Positions 1 through 8,676 of a stretch of DNA of 58,374 nt are shown piece by piece. The translations under genes and the position numbers were made by a program. Under the pieces are notes generated by a model, which saw only the letters and a program-made list of their open reading frames with translations, ran no database searches and had not been told where the DNA came from. This stretch comes from Microcaldota archaeon (lineage in GTDB: Archaea > Micrarchaeota > Micrarchaeia > Micrarchaeales > Micrarchaeaceae), in the NCBI GenBank assembly GCA_021792775.1, contig JAJYTZ010000002.1:1-58374 (forward strand). Direction: 5' to 3'. How positions within the stretch are numbered: position 1 is the first letter of the stretch; each line of letters opens with the position of its first letter.

Positions 1-14
1 TCTCTCCTTCTCTT

Positions 15-401
15 ATGTTAACTAAATTTGGGATGAAAATGGATGAGAAAAAAATATCTTTCCTGAAGGCATATGTCAGGATGAAAATAAGGACAGACCC
101 GAACGCCCGCAGTTTTTTGGAGGACGGAACGGTCAAGATGGACGGGAAGCTGTATCACCAATACTTCTTCTTCGACCCTGAGAATTCCGATCCTGCAGGA
201 CTTGCCAACCTCGTCTACCTTAATGGGGAATCTGTCGAAGATGTGTATACCGAGAAATCAAGGAATGGTATACGCATAAGAGTGAGTTTCTTCGGCTCTA
301 AGCCCCGCAGGTTTGACTGTGGCCTAAAGAAGATTGATAGGCGTTATGGCAAACTGATAACTTACAGGGATTGCAAGCTCAGCGAGAGCGAGCTTGCTTA
401 G
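15..401 (+). CDS. hypothetical protein
   Basis: An intact 128-residue reading frame that I do not recognise. It is rich in Lys, Arg and Asp, and has no signal peptide or membrane segment, so it is probably cytosolic. Two later in-frame Met codons (residues 7 and 9) could be the true start. The frame stays open to the left edge of the window, so the gene may also begin further upstream. No catalytic motif is visible. Confidence 0.6.
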   Translation: MLTKFGMKMDEKKISFLKAYVRMKIRTDPNARSFLEDGTVKMDGKLYHQYFFFDPENSDPAGLANLVYLNGESVEDVYTEKSRNGIRIRVSFFGSKPRRFDCGLKKIDRRYGKLITYRDCKLSESELA

Positions 402-413
402 GATGGGCATTGG

Positions 414-536
414 ATGTCTGCGCTTTTGCACAATAACGCAAGTACCGGCTGTGCGGATAAACGAACAAAATATGAGGATATAAATTCTAAGAACAATGCA
501 GTAGCAGAGGAGTTTTTGGGGGCGATTGTATGGTAG
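414..536 (+). CDS. possible small protein (40 aa)
   Basis: A short frame starting 12 bases after the preceding gene. Its stop codon overlaps the start of the next mini-frame (530-601). It has no recognisable motif, and I keep it only because the spacing to both neighbours is operon-like. It could equally be the decayed start of a longer gene. Confidence 0.25.
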   Translation: MSALLHNNASTGCADKRTKYEDINSKNNAVAEEFLGAIVW

Positions 537-601
537 ACAAAGAAATGGAACTGGTGCATGTGCATGAAATTGATGGTAAGTATCCAGAATTGGGTGTTTA
601 A
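530..601 (+). CDS. possible leader peptide (23 aa) before the NTPase gene
   Basis: A tiny frame whose TAA stop is directly followed by the ATG of the NTP pyrophosphatase gene (TAAATG). This arrangement would allow translational coupling. Length and sequence give no independent support, so it may be chance. Confidence 0.2.
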   Translation: MVDKEMELVHVHEIDGKYPELGV

Positions 602-1210
602 ATGCAGGTCGTAGATTTTATCACATCGAACGAGAACAAGATTGAATGGGCAAACGAGATTGCATCGAAAGGTGGTTACGATATCAGGTTCAAGAAGCGC
701 CATTATGAATTCGAGGAGGGCAGGAGTACAGATCCTGAGGAGATTGCTTTAAAAAAGGTCAGGCAGGGAATGGAAGTTGAAACGAACCCATTCGTAGTGG
801 AAGACAGCGGATTTTTCATAGATGCACTTAACGGTTTCCCTGGAACATTTGTAAAATTCGGGCTCTCAACAATAGGTATTAAAGGAATAATTACCCTCTT
901 AAATGGAGTCAATGGAGAAGAGAGGACATATTCGATAAAATCTGCGATAGGTTACGGAAATCCGGAATTGAAGACCAAAAAAGTTGTGATTTCTTCTTCT
1001 ATAGGGAAGATAGGGTCTGAATTTGTCTATGGAAATGACCATGGTTGGGGCGAGATAATGGGTATCATAATACCTGATGGCTATGCTACCACAGTGACCT
1101 TATTCAGCGATACGGATTGGCAGCATTACAGGAACGATGTGATCAAAGGAGATGCATTTTCTGTCTCTTTGGGAAAAATACTTAAGATTATAAGTGATGG
1201 TTCTGTCTGA
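602..1210 (+). CDS. non-canonical purine NTP pyrophosphatase (RdgB/HAM1/ITPase family)
   Basis: A 202-residue protein, the usual length for enzymes that hydrolyse dITP, ITP or XTP to the monophosphate and pyrophosphate, keeping deaminated purines out of DNA and RNA. The N-terminal substrate-binding motif SNENK lies at residues 9-13. The family's acidic core, VEDSGFFIDALNGFPG, is at about residues 67-82. A GWGEIMG loop near residue 148 and the ITPase C-terminal region with SDTDWQHY follow. The C-terminal part is more divergent than usual: the SHR-type motif is not obvious. It starts directly after a mini-frame stop. Family assignment is firm; substrate preference is inferred. Confidence 0.85.
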   Translation: MQVVDFITSNENKIEWANEIASKGGYDIRFKKRHYEFEEGRSTDPEEIALKKVRQGMEVETNPFVVEDSGFFIDALNGFPGTFVKFGLSTIGIKGIITLLNGVNGEERTYSIKSAIGYGNPELKTKKVVISSSIGKIGSEFVYGNDHGWGEIMGIIIPDGYATTVTLFSDTDWQHYRNDVIKGDAFSVSLGKILKIISDGSV

Positions 1211-1259
1211 TTCTGTAATAAATGTTGAGATATTTAGACCAGGCACTATTTTTAACCCC

Positions 1260-1282
1260 TTAAACCTTTGAAAAAGGTTTAA
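1260..1282. promoter_or_regulatory. palindromic operator of hicBA
   Basis: A perfect inverted repeat with 10-bp arms TTAAACCTTT and AAAGGTTTAA separated by GAA, lying 35 bp before the likely hicB ATG. HicB antitoxins of this family commonly carry DNA-binding activity and repress their own operon, so this is the expected autoregulatory site. A similar half-site, AAGGTTTAATATG, occurs downstream of hicA near 1822-1834. Confidence 0.6.
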
Positions 1283-1316
1283 TAATTTTCAGTTATTATA
1301 GATATTGGGTGTGCTC

Positions 1317-1526
1317 ATGGAGCTACAAACTGTATTTTGGAAAGAGGGTAAAACATATATTATAAAAGAGGCCATAACCGGAGTTACCACGCAAGGGAAA
1401 ACTGTAGAGGAAGCCATAAAGAACATAAAAGAGGCGGTAGAATTATACCTTGAAGAGATTCCTAAAGCAAGACGGGAACTTATGGAAGTTAAAAATGTGG
1501 GTGCGGTAAGTGTTGAGATTGCCTAA
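1317..1526 (+). CDS. hicB: HicB-family antitoxin
   Basis: A 69-residue protein with the compact HicB fold: an N-terminal strand pair, then GVTTQGKTVEEAIKNIKEA, the family's T.G.T.EEA..N.KEA helix signature. HicB binds and neutralises the HicA RNase. I chose the ATG at 1317 because GGGTG lies a few bases upstream; a TTG at 1305 would add four residues. It overlaps the downstream toxin gene by 17 bases, as is typical for toxin-antitoxin pairs. Confidence 0.8.
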   Translation: MELQTVFWKEGKTYIIKEAITGVTTQGKTVEEAIKNIKEAVELYLEEIPKARRELMEVKNVGAVSVEIA

Positions 1527-1743
1527 GCTGTCTGGGGCAAAAATAATAAAGATACTGGTTGGAGATTTTGGATTTGTTGCTGTAAGGCAAAAAGGCAGCC
1601 ATGTAATACTCAGAAAGTTCATTAATGGTAGAAAGATAGTTACTGTAGTTCCGTTGCACAAAGAAGTAAAGCCTGGCACTCTGTTTGGCGTGTTGGAGTT
1701 AGGCAAAATCGATAAGGAGGAATTCTTGCAGAAACTTAAATGA
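1510..1743 (+). CDS. hicA: HicA-family toxin, predicted mRNA interferase
   Basis: A 77-residue dsRBD-like protein with the HicA pattern: LSGAKIIKIL at the N-terminus, then GFVAVRQKGSHVILRK with the catalytic His in GSH, and VVPLHKEVKPGTL near residue 50. HicA cleaves mRNA during stress until neutralised by HicB. It starts at GTG (1510), or possibly the TTG at 1513, inside the end of hicB. The gene is intact, with all key residues present, so the module is probably functional. Confidence 0.85.
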   Translation: MLRLPKLSGAKIIKILVGDFGFVAVRQKGSHVILRKFINGRKIVTVVPLHKEVKPGTLFGVLELGKIDKEEFLQKLK

Positions 1744-1952
1744 CGTTTTCGTGCATCTTTTACCCATAAGAGGCATGCCTTCTTTACAGAAAACCGTGCT
1801 TCCGAACTGCTAAACCCTGAATAAGGTTTAATATGAATGCCTTTCACGTAAAAGCGATGTTGAAAATCTTACCGTAAGAGAATATTGGAATACTATCTAT
1901 TTATCGGAATAGACAGCAAAAGCTATTTATTCTTATATAGAGATATGCTTTC

Positions 1953-2723
1953 ATGCCGAGGATGAGCGCACTGGTATTGTTGGCGCTTTTTGCGTTGCTG
2001 TTTCTGCAGACTGCTACAGCCACTTACAGAGTCATGAATATAAACACGACAGTTACCCTAAACAGCAACAACACCACTGCGTTGGTTAACGAGGTAATAA
2101 ACGTATACGTAAGCAACAACTCGTACTCGCAATACAACAAAGACAGGGTCGCGCTCAACCTCACATTGAGTAACTGGCAGTCTATCATTGGTCCCTCCCT
2201 TGTGCAGTATATAGACAATCCAGAATACGGGCTTTATGGGTTTAAGTTCTTTCCAGGGCCTCTGATAAAACAGCCGGAAAATTATACTGCGAGCCTGCTG
2301 ATGTCCTATTATGTAAAGAACGTTACCTCTGTAAAGAACATCGCTCCCAGGGTTTTCCTTTACACGTTCAATCCATCTGTCTTCAACTTCGAGCACGCGG
2401 CAAGCGGTGAGGTTCTCCCAAACGATACCACTTTCACTATCGTGCTACCTAAAGGCGCCAAGATCAATTCTGTATATCCAACTCCAGATTATCCTCCCTC
2501 TCTTGTCCTAAACGGATATACAAACACCACAAAGGTATCATGGTATGACGGCGAACCTCTCGCAAACTTCAAACTTACGTACCAGACAGAACAGAGCTTG
2601 CAGAACGAGGTTGGGAGTTTCTTTTCAGGAGCATATAAGGAACTCGGCATATTCACATACATACTGGCAATTCTGATAATAATCGCATTCCTCATCTATA
2701 TGTACATGAGGGCTTTGCATTGA
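1953..2723 (+). CDS. membrane-anchored surface protein
   Basis: 256 residues with a Sec-type signal peptide (residues 1-23, hydrophobic core LVLLALFALLFLQ) and a single C-terminal membrane helix (about residues 233-252) followed by a short MRALH tail. The ectodomain carries about ten N-x-S/T sequons, as expected of a glycosylated archaeal cell-surface protein. No enzymatic motif is visible. A TATA-like stretch (TTATATAG, 1933-1940) precedes the start. It lies directly upstream of pheS but a functional link is not evident. Confidence 0.7.
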   Translation: MPRMSALVLLALFALLFLQTATATYRVMNINTTVTLNSNNTTALVNEVINVYVSNNSYSQYNKDRVALNLTLSNWQSIIGPSLVQYIDNPEYGLYGFKFFPGPLIKQPENYTASLLMSYYVKNVTSVKNIAPRVFLYTFNPSVFNFEHAASGEVLPNDTTFTIVLPKGAKINSVYPTPDYPPSLVLNGYTNTTKVSWYDGEPLANFKLTYQTEQSLQNEVGSFFSGAYKELGIFTYILAILIIIAFLIYMYMRALH

Positions 2724-2732
2724 GGGGAGTAT

Positions 2733-4187
2733 ATGCATAGGCACTCCGGGATAGTACTATCTTATCTTAAAAAGAGAAGTAGCGCAGGGGTTGATGAACT
2801 AAGGAAGGCGACAGACCTTAGTGCCGACCAGCTCTTGTGGAGCATAGAAGAGCTGAAAGCGCATGGGGCGATAACTTACACAAAGAGGCATGAGAGCGTT
2901 TTCAGCGTGACAAGCGAGGGCCTCTCTTATACAAAGAGGTTCCCTGAAGAGGTATTTCTGCAGAAGGTCCTTATTGCGGAGGGGGATGGAGGGAAGGTTC
3001 GGCCGGCAGATGTAAAGGAGGACGAGAGGATCGGCTTTCTGTGGGCAAAGAAAAACGGATGGATTGTAATCGACGGAGACGTGCTGCATCCGACAGAAAA
3101 GGGAAGATCAGTTTCTGATTATCGGTTAAGGGATGCGCTGAATGCAATCGTTTCCGGCAGAACTGAGACTGATGAGAAAGTTCTCTCTACCTTGAAGATG
3201 AGAGGCCTTGTTGAAATCAAGGAGAGAAGCATCATAGACCAAATATCAATTACAGAGCATGGAAAATCATTAGACACGAACGTGAAAGAGCGCATAACTG
3301 GACTCAACAGGGAAATGATCCTTACAGGAAGCTGGAAGGGGAAACGTTTCGAGGAATATGATATCAAAGCATCGGAGCGTTTGTACCCTGGACGTATACA
3401 TCCCATGCATGATTTCGTCAATCGAGTCAGAGAGGTATGGCTCTCTATGGGTTTCTCTGAGGCAGATGGACCTGTCGTTAATCCGGCCTTCTGGAACTTC
3501 GATGTCCTCTTTACGCCGCAGGACCATCCAGCCAGAGACGCACACGATACTTTCTTTCTTGCCAATCCAATGGAACGCGAAATAGAGGAGAAGGGGATTG
3601 CCGAAAGAGTAAGGCGCATGCATGAGTCCAATTGGAAGGGCAGATGGGACTATCAGACATCCAAAAGGCATGTCTTGCGTACGCATAATACTGTTGTAAG
3701 CGCTAGGGAGATAATGAAGCTAGGCAACCTCGATTCCGGCTCTTATCCGATAAAGAGATTTTTTACTGGAAGGGTATTCAGAAATGAGAGCCCGGATTAC
3801 AAACACCTGGCAGAGTTCTACCAGTCAGAGGGGATAATAATAGGGGACAAGCTTAACCTATCCAATCTTATCTATGAGCTCAGAGAGTTCTTCGGAAGAG
3901 TGCTCGGAAGAGGTGCGGGACAGATACGCATCAGACCGTCCTACTTCCCATTTACAGAGCCGAGCCTCGAAGTTTTCTACTTCGACAAGAGGCATAATGA
4001 TTTTATCGAGCTGGGCGGCGCAGGCATAATAAGAAGGGAGGTATGCGAGGCGCTGGGCACGAAGAAACGGGTGCTGGCATGGGGACTCGGGCTTGATAGA
4101 CTGCTGCTCAACCTTCTGGAACTTGATGACATAAATGAGATATACTCAAACAGGATCTCGTGGCTGAGGGAGAGGAATGAGGTGTAG
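2733..4187 (+). CDS. pheS: phenylalanine--tRNA ligase alpha subunit
   Basis: 484 residues, of archaeal/eukaryotic type. The N-terminal ~200 residues form winged-helix tRNA-binding domains. The class II catalytic core follows: LYPGRIHPMHDFVNRVREVW at about residue 212, motif 2 with FRNESPDYKHLAEFYQSEG near residues 349-367, and motif 3 with GLGLDRLLLNLLE near residue 451. It charges tRNA-Phe as an (alpha beta)2 heterotetramer with the adjacent pheT product. A GGGGAG ribosome site sits just before the ATG. pheT begins two bases after its stop, so both subunits are made from one message. Confidence 0.95.
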   Translation: MHRHSGIVLSYLKKRSSAGVDELRKATDLSADQLLWSIEELKAHGAITYTKRHESVFSVTSEGLSYTKRFPEEVFLQKVLIAEGDGGKVRPADVKEDERIGFLWAKKNGWIVIDGDVLHPTEKGRSVSDYRLRDALNAIVSGRTETDEKVLSTLKMRGLVEIKERSIIDQISITEHGKSLDTNVKERITGLNREMILTGSWKGKRFEEYDIKASERLYPGRIHPMHDFVNRVREVWLSMGFSEADGPVVNPAFWNFDVLFTPQDHPARDAHDTFFLANPMEREIEEKGIAERVRRMHESNWKGRWDYQTSKRHVLRTHNTVVSAREIMKLGNLDSGSYPIKRFFTGRVFRNESPDYKHLAEFYQSEGIIIGDKLNLSNLIYELREFFGRVLGRGAGQIRIRPSYFPFTEPSLEVFYFDKRHNDFIELGGAGIIRREVCEALGTKKRVLAWGLGLDRLLLNLLELDDINEIYSNRISWLRERNEV

Positions 4188-4189
4188 GG

Positions 4190-5809
4190 ATGGCGGGAAT
4201 AGAATTCGAGATAGACGACGTTCGCGGTATTACCGTAAAAGAGCTTGACAAACTCATCAACGAGATGGGCTTAGAGCCCATTCCGGACGGAAAGAAGATG
4301 AAAGTGGATGTGACTCCTGACAGACCTGAGCTGCTGAGTTTCAGACTTTTAAACATGGCGCTGAAGATGTATGCCGGGAGAAAGAAAGCGTCCAAGTCTG
4401 ATTATTCTTACAAGAGAGGCGCTTACCTTTCGATAGATGCGTCTGCCGCCCCTCCCGATAGGGCGTTCATATCCGGAGTGGTCGGACTCGGCTTGGATCT
4501 TGAGGGCAACGAGCTCAGGTATCTCATAGATTTCGCTGAGAAACTCTCCGAAACGTTCGGCAGGAAAAGATCAAAGATAGCGGTGGGGATACATGATGCT
4601 AAGAAGATAAATGGCAGCTTGAGATATTATTCCGGATCTGAGGAGAGCTTCGTTCCACTCGGCCAAAATCGTAGCATGAGCTTTGAAGAGATAATAAAGA
4701 AGCATCAGAAGGGAATAGAATACGCGCACGCTATCAGCAGGAACGGATATCCCGTACTTCGCGATTCAGAGAAAATAATCTCATTCATACCGATAATAAA
4801 CTCTAGGGCGACTATGGTTACTTCTTCCACATCAGATCTATTTGTGGATATTACCGGCAGGGAGCCGCACAGCGTTGCTTATGTGGCCGAACTTTTCGGA
4901 TGCCTGCTCAGAGAGATGGGAGGAGAGATAAGAAGCGTCGGAATAAAAGACAGGAAGGGAACGAAGCTTACGCCGCGCGGACTTTGGAGGAATGAAAAGA
5001 TAAACGCTGAGAGCGCATCGGAAATTATAGGCACAAGGCTAAAGAATGCGGATATACGGAAACTCCTGGCCAGAATGGGCTATGTCACATCTTCCGAGGG
5101 AAAGAACGTCAGAGTCGGCATACCTCCGTACAGGGGCGATGTGTTTGACATGAACGACCTGATCGAGGATGTCGCTATAGCTTATGGATACGGAAACATA
5201 AAACCGGCACGTGTCCAGAACAGCCCCTATGGGACGCTTAGGGGCAATGGCACATATCTGAAGGTATCAATGAGACTTGCGGGCGCCGGATTCATGGAAG
5301 CTATCAATCCATACCTGACCAGCATGGAGAGCCAATTTGATAAGATGAGAAGGAAGGCAGATGACAGCGAACTGGTCAGGCTTGATTATTCGAAGAACAG
5401 CAATTTTCAGATACTGAGGGATTCGCTTCTGCCCTCCCTCTTAAACAACCTCTCCGGCTCGGCAAATGATCTTATGCCGCACAAACTCTTCGAATACGGA
5501 AAGGCATTCAAGGTAAGGAAGGGAAGACCTATCGAATGGGAATCGGTGTGCGTCGCGGTATCACACTCAAAAGCGAATCTTTCCGAGATAAGGGGAGTAG
5601 TAGACCAGATAATCGGGCTTTTGTATGACGACTTTATCGTAGACAAGTTTGATGACCCCGCCTTTATACAAGGACGGTGCGGCGCGATACTCCATAAATC
5701 AGAGAGGATTGGCGTGTTCGGAGAGCTGCATCCTGAGATCCTTAGGAGGTTTAAGATAGAGGAACCTGTAAGCTGCTGCGAGATACTTGTGCCTTCTGAA
5801 GGAAAATGA
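4190..5809 (+). CDS. pheT: phenylalanine--tRNA ligase beta subunit
   Basis: 539 residues, matching the short archaeal/eukaryotic beta subunit rather than the ~800-residue bacterial form with its anticodon-binding domain. Visible regions: an N-terminal domain with KVDVTPDRPELLS (about residues 43-55), the B3/B4-type central domain, a B5 domain with VGIPPYRGDVFDMNDLIEDV near residue 306, and a C-terminal catalytic-like domain with VFGELHPEILRRF. GAGGTG within the end of pheS serves as the ribosome site. It converges on the minus-strand gene at 5813, leaving only three bases between them. Confidence 0.95.
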   Translation: MAGIEFEIDDVRGITVKELDKLINEMGLEPIPDGKKMKVDVTPDRPELLSFRLLNMALKMYAGRKKASKSDYSYKRGAYLSIDASAAPPDRAFISGVVGLGLDLEGNELRYLIDFAEKLSETFGRKRSKIAVGIHDAKKINGSLRYYSGSEESFVPLGQNRSMSFEEIIKKHQKGIEYAHAISRNGYPVLRDSEKIISFIPIINSRATMVTSSTSDLFVDITGREPHSVAYVAELFGCLLREMGGEIRSVGIKDRKGTKLTPRGLWRNEKINAESASEIIGTRLKNADIRKLLARMGYVTSSEGKNVRVGIPPYRGDVFDMNDLIEDVAIAYGYGNIKPARVQNSPYGTLRGNGTYLKVSMRLAGAGFMEAINPYLTSMESQFDKMRRKADDSELVRLDYSKNSNFQILRDSLLPSLLNNLSGSANDLMPHKLFEYGKAFKVRKGRPIEWESVCVAVSHSKANLSEIRGVVDQIIGLLYDDFIVDKFDDPAFIQGRCGAILHKSERIGVFGELHPEILRRFKIEEPVSCCEILVPSEGK

Positions 5810-5812
5810 TTG

Positions 5813-6502
5813 TCAGACACCGTGGAACCAGAAACCCTTCTCTGCGCTCTTCTTTTTCTTTGCCTCTTCTGGCCTTATCTCTATGCCCATCGCCTTTGCG
5901 AGATCCGGATGCTGAATCAGGTAGTTCCTGCGGAATTCCTCCTGCTTTATTGCCTTCTTCCTTGAGTATTCTTCTTTCTTTCTGTCCCATTCCGGCTTCA
6001 TCTTCTTCCACTCCTTGATTGTGTATCCGTATGGCGGATGCTCCCTTATTGCTGGAGGATCGAAAGCGTATTTGTAGAAATTTGTGTAATAATCGTAAGG
6101 CTCATCCTTTATCGAATTTTCGTCTATCTCTACCCCACTCTCGATTTTCAGGAAGGCCTTTATCTCGTCGAGGCTTACCTTTTCTTTTAGATTGTCGGCA
6201 TCGACGGGATTGTATATCACAAGTATCTTGTCGCGTATGTAATGGACTCTTGCCTTCAGCACAGCGTCTTTCAGCATCAATCTGTACTGCAGACGTGCAG
6301 CATGCTCAGAATCTGCAAACTCTCCGGTATGCTTCACATTTGTGAATACCGCCTGGCGCACAACCTTGTAGGGGACGCGTATCGGGTTGCCGTCCTCCAT
6401 CACAAACTGGTTCCTTATCTGTTCCTCTGTCAGGTTGGCTGTCGCTTGAAGATCAGTCTGATAGGCGCTCTTCTGTGGAGCGCTTTTTGTCGTCTTGTCC
6501 AT
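5813..6502 (-). CDS. hypothetical protein, partner of the radical SAM gene
   Basis: A 229-residue soluble protein that I do not recognise. The N-terminal half looks globular. The C-terminal half is highly charged and probably helical (EEYSRKKAIKQEEFRR region) and includes an aromatic-rich stretch around residues 135-165. It begins 10 bases after the radical SAM gene's stop and must be cotranscribed with it, so an accessory role to that enzyme is plausible but is only inference from position. No Cys cluster or membrane helix is present. Confidence 0.65.
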   Translation of the reverse strand: MDKTTKSAPQKSAYQTDLQATANLTEEQIRNQFVMEDGNPIRVPYKVVRQAVFTNVKHTGEFADSEHAARLQYRLMLKDAVLKARVHYIRDKILVIYNPVDADNLKEKVSLDEIKAFLKIESGVEIDENSIKDEPYDYYTNFYKYAFDPPAIREHPPYGYTIKEWKKMKPEWDRKKEEYSRKKAIKQEEFRRNYLIQHPDLAKAMGIEIRPEEAKKKKSAEKGFWFHGV

Positions 6503-6512
6503 TCTATTGCCC

Positions 6513-8372
6513 TTAGCTATTTGTTATCTTCTGGAAGTTTGGCATTGGTTTGCCGCCGTTTACTGGAAGCGAGAGATAGTCTACCATGTTCCTGTATGTC
6601 TTTATGTATTCAGGCTTCGCCTCCAGCTCCTTCACATTCCTTATGTATTTATCTGAAGGGTAACTCCAATCGTTGTGTGTTGACTGCCACTCCTTTGCAG
6701 GTATGCTGTACTGTCTCTGCACCTTGTCCCGGTATACCTCTGGGAACACATTAAATGTACAGAAAGGCAATACCTCTCCATCCGGCATAGCGTAGTGTAT
6801 GTCGCATTTCTCGACCCTGTGTATGTCGTATATGTATTCGTCCTGGAAGTGCATCATCCCCAAGAAAAGAGTCTTAAGCTGGAATGAGCCCATGGATGAG
6901 AAGTCGTGCTTTACTATGAGGCTTGTCAGCAGCTTTGTGAAGTTTACCGACTTCGGCTGGTTCTTCTTGTCGACGTACCTTCTGAAGCCTAAGAGTGTCT
7001 TCAGCGCTATCGCCTTTCTTGCCAGCCTGTTCTTTCCTTCCATCTCGTATACAGCTGTCTGGAGATGCTCTATTAGACCTTCTGCATCTACGAACCTTGT
7101 TATAGGGACTATCTTCTTGTCGCTGTCCAGAAATAGGTATGTGCCGGCGCCGCATGCGAAGTGTATAGACATGTCGTACTTATATTCTCCTGTAAGCGCC
7201 TCTATGAACCTGTTTATTCCGCCTATGTAAGGGACGGAGAACCAATCGTCCTTTGATATTACGCCGTTTGTCTGCTCCTCTATGAGCTTAATCGCTCCGG
7301 GAATCGTTATCCTCTGCTTCTCCCTAAGCCTTGAGGGCATTCTGCCCACAAGCGAGACCGGCTGGAAATTAATAGCTCTTACAACATCCGTGTTGTTAAG
7401 CGCAAAGTTGATGAGCGCGCCCATCTCATGCTCGTTTACCCCTCTTATTACTGTAGGTACGAGCACTATCCCAAGGTTTGCCTTCCTTGAGGCCTCGAAA
7501 GCGAGAGGTACTTCCCAGTGATTTTTCGGGTTTGCGCGTTTGCTTACCCCATCACAGCTCATGTAAAGGACTCCTGCCCCTGCATACTTGACTTGCATGG
7601 CGAGTTCAGGGTTATTGCCCAATATTATGCCGGTCGTGTTCAATTGTATCTGGTCAAAGCCGGCCTTCTTCGCATGCTCTATTATCTCGATTATGTGGGG
7701 ATGCATCATCGGTTCTCCGCCAGTTATCTGAAGAGCGTTTGCTGGAATCGGTTTCTGGCTTCTTAAGTTGTAGAATATCTTGTCAAGCTCAGCTAGGCTT
7801 GGCTCGTATATCGATTCACCTTCCTTCGCATAGAAGAAGCAGTACCAGCAGCTCAGATGGCACCTATTTGTTACGACCACGTTCGCAAGCCCTGTGTGCG
7901 ATTTGTGGCGCTCGCACATTCCGCAGTCGAATGGGCAGTTCGCTCCTTTCGTCTCTGTTATATAGTTAGGATTGTCGAACCCTCTTCCGAAATAATTGTA
8001 CCTTCTCATCTTCATGTACATATCGTAATCTTCCCAGTACTTTTCTATAGTCCATCCATGTTCTGGGCAGTTCTTTCTTATCATCACATTGTCAGCATCT
8101 TTGTAGATTGTTCCGTCCACTATGAGCTTACATTCCGGGCACACAGTCTTTGTCTTCTCTATGACAGGCATGGCCTCTATCTCCTCCACAGTCCTGTGGT
8201 AAGGAGCGATCACAGGGTCTATTGTAAGCGCCTCTGTGTCTGCCTGTGTCGGCTTTATGTTGTTGAGCGCCTTCCTGTTGCTCTCACTATGTATGTCAAG
8301 TTCCTCCACTTCTAGACTCTTTTCCAGCTGTACGCCTAAGCTAGCTGCGGATATCTTCTCATTATTGCTCAT
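6513..8372 (-). CDS. radical SAM protein of the tetraether lipid synthase (Tes/MJ0619) type
   Basis: 619 residues. An N-terminal rubredoxin-like Cys pair (CPEC, then CPEHG; about residues 78-106) is followed by CPFDCGMCERHK near residue 147, as in the MJ0619/Tes group. The radical SAM CxxxCxxC cluster is in NRCHLSCWYCFFYA near residue 170, with a GGEP SAM-binding motif near residue 218. A long C-terminal domain contains a further CDIHYAMPDGEVLPFC segment. Tes joins archaeal lipid chains into tetraether (GDGT) lipids by radical C-C coupling. Other radical SAM enzymes share this architecture, so the exact reaction is inferred. Its likely TATA box (RC CTTTAAAAAC) lies about 8408-8417, shortly upstream. 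Confidence 0.75.
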   Translation of the reverse strand: MSNNEKISAASLGVQLEKSLEVEELDIHSESNRKALNNIKPTQADTEALTIDPVIAPYHRTVEEIEAMPVIEKTKTVCPECKLIVDGTIYKDADNVMIRKNCPEHGWTIEKYWEDYDMYMKMRRYNYFGRGFDNPNYITETKGANCPFDCGMCERHKSHTGLANVVVTNRCHLSCWYCFFYAKEGESIYEPSLAELDKIFYNLRSQKPIPANALQITGGEPMMHPHIIEIIEHAKKAGFDQIQLNTTGIILGNNPELAMQVKYAGAGVLYMSCDGVSKRANPKNHWEVPLAFEASRKANLGIVLVPTVIRGVNEHEMGALINFALNNTDVVRAINFQPVSLVGRMPSRLREKQRITIPGAIKLIEEQTNGVISKDDWFSVPYIGGINRFIEALTGEYKYDMSIHFACGAGTYLFLDSDKKIVPITRFVDAEGLIEHLQTAVYEMEGKNRLARKAIALKTLLGFRRYVDKKNQPKSVNFTKLLTSLIVKHDFSSMGSFQLKTLFLGMMHFQDEYIYDIHRVEKCDIHYAMPDGEVLPFCTFNVFPEVYRDKVQRQYSIPAKEWQSTHNDWSYPSDKYIRNVKELEAKPEYIKTYRNMVDYLSLPVNGGKPMPNFQKITNS

Positions 8373-8676
8373 CTATTACACCTAACAAGCAGATACCTAT
8401 TGGAAGGTTTTTAAAGGGTTACGTCGCAAAATTTTACATAATTTCATAATTTGCAGATTCCTCTCTAGGAAGAAATGGCGAGGAGAATAAATAGTAAAAG
8501 TTTCAAAAAGTTAGTTTTGAGCTGCTCTCAATTTAGTTCGGGTACCTTTAGAACCTTTCTAGGAAAATCATGCAGTGGACATTCAAGCCACCACAGTATA
8601 ATTTGTGACGATAAATATAAATAAATAACTTGCTTGGAGGTTTCTGATATCCTGTTTAGTAACTAATGGTATCCCT
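8373..8676. other. 304-base intergenic region without a convincing gene
   Basis: This region separates two minus-strand transcription units. The right part (about 8602-8635) is T-rich on the minus strand and probably terminates the pilus operon. The left part (about 8405-8420) holds the TATA-like promoter of the radical SAM gene. A small GTGG/CCAC hairpin lies near 8575-8592. I see no open frame or tRNA here. Confidence 0.5.

Noticed and set aside
1443-1847. 134-residue minus-strand frame over hicBA
   Set aside because: It is the antisense shadow of two well-identified genes.
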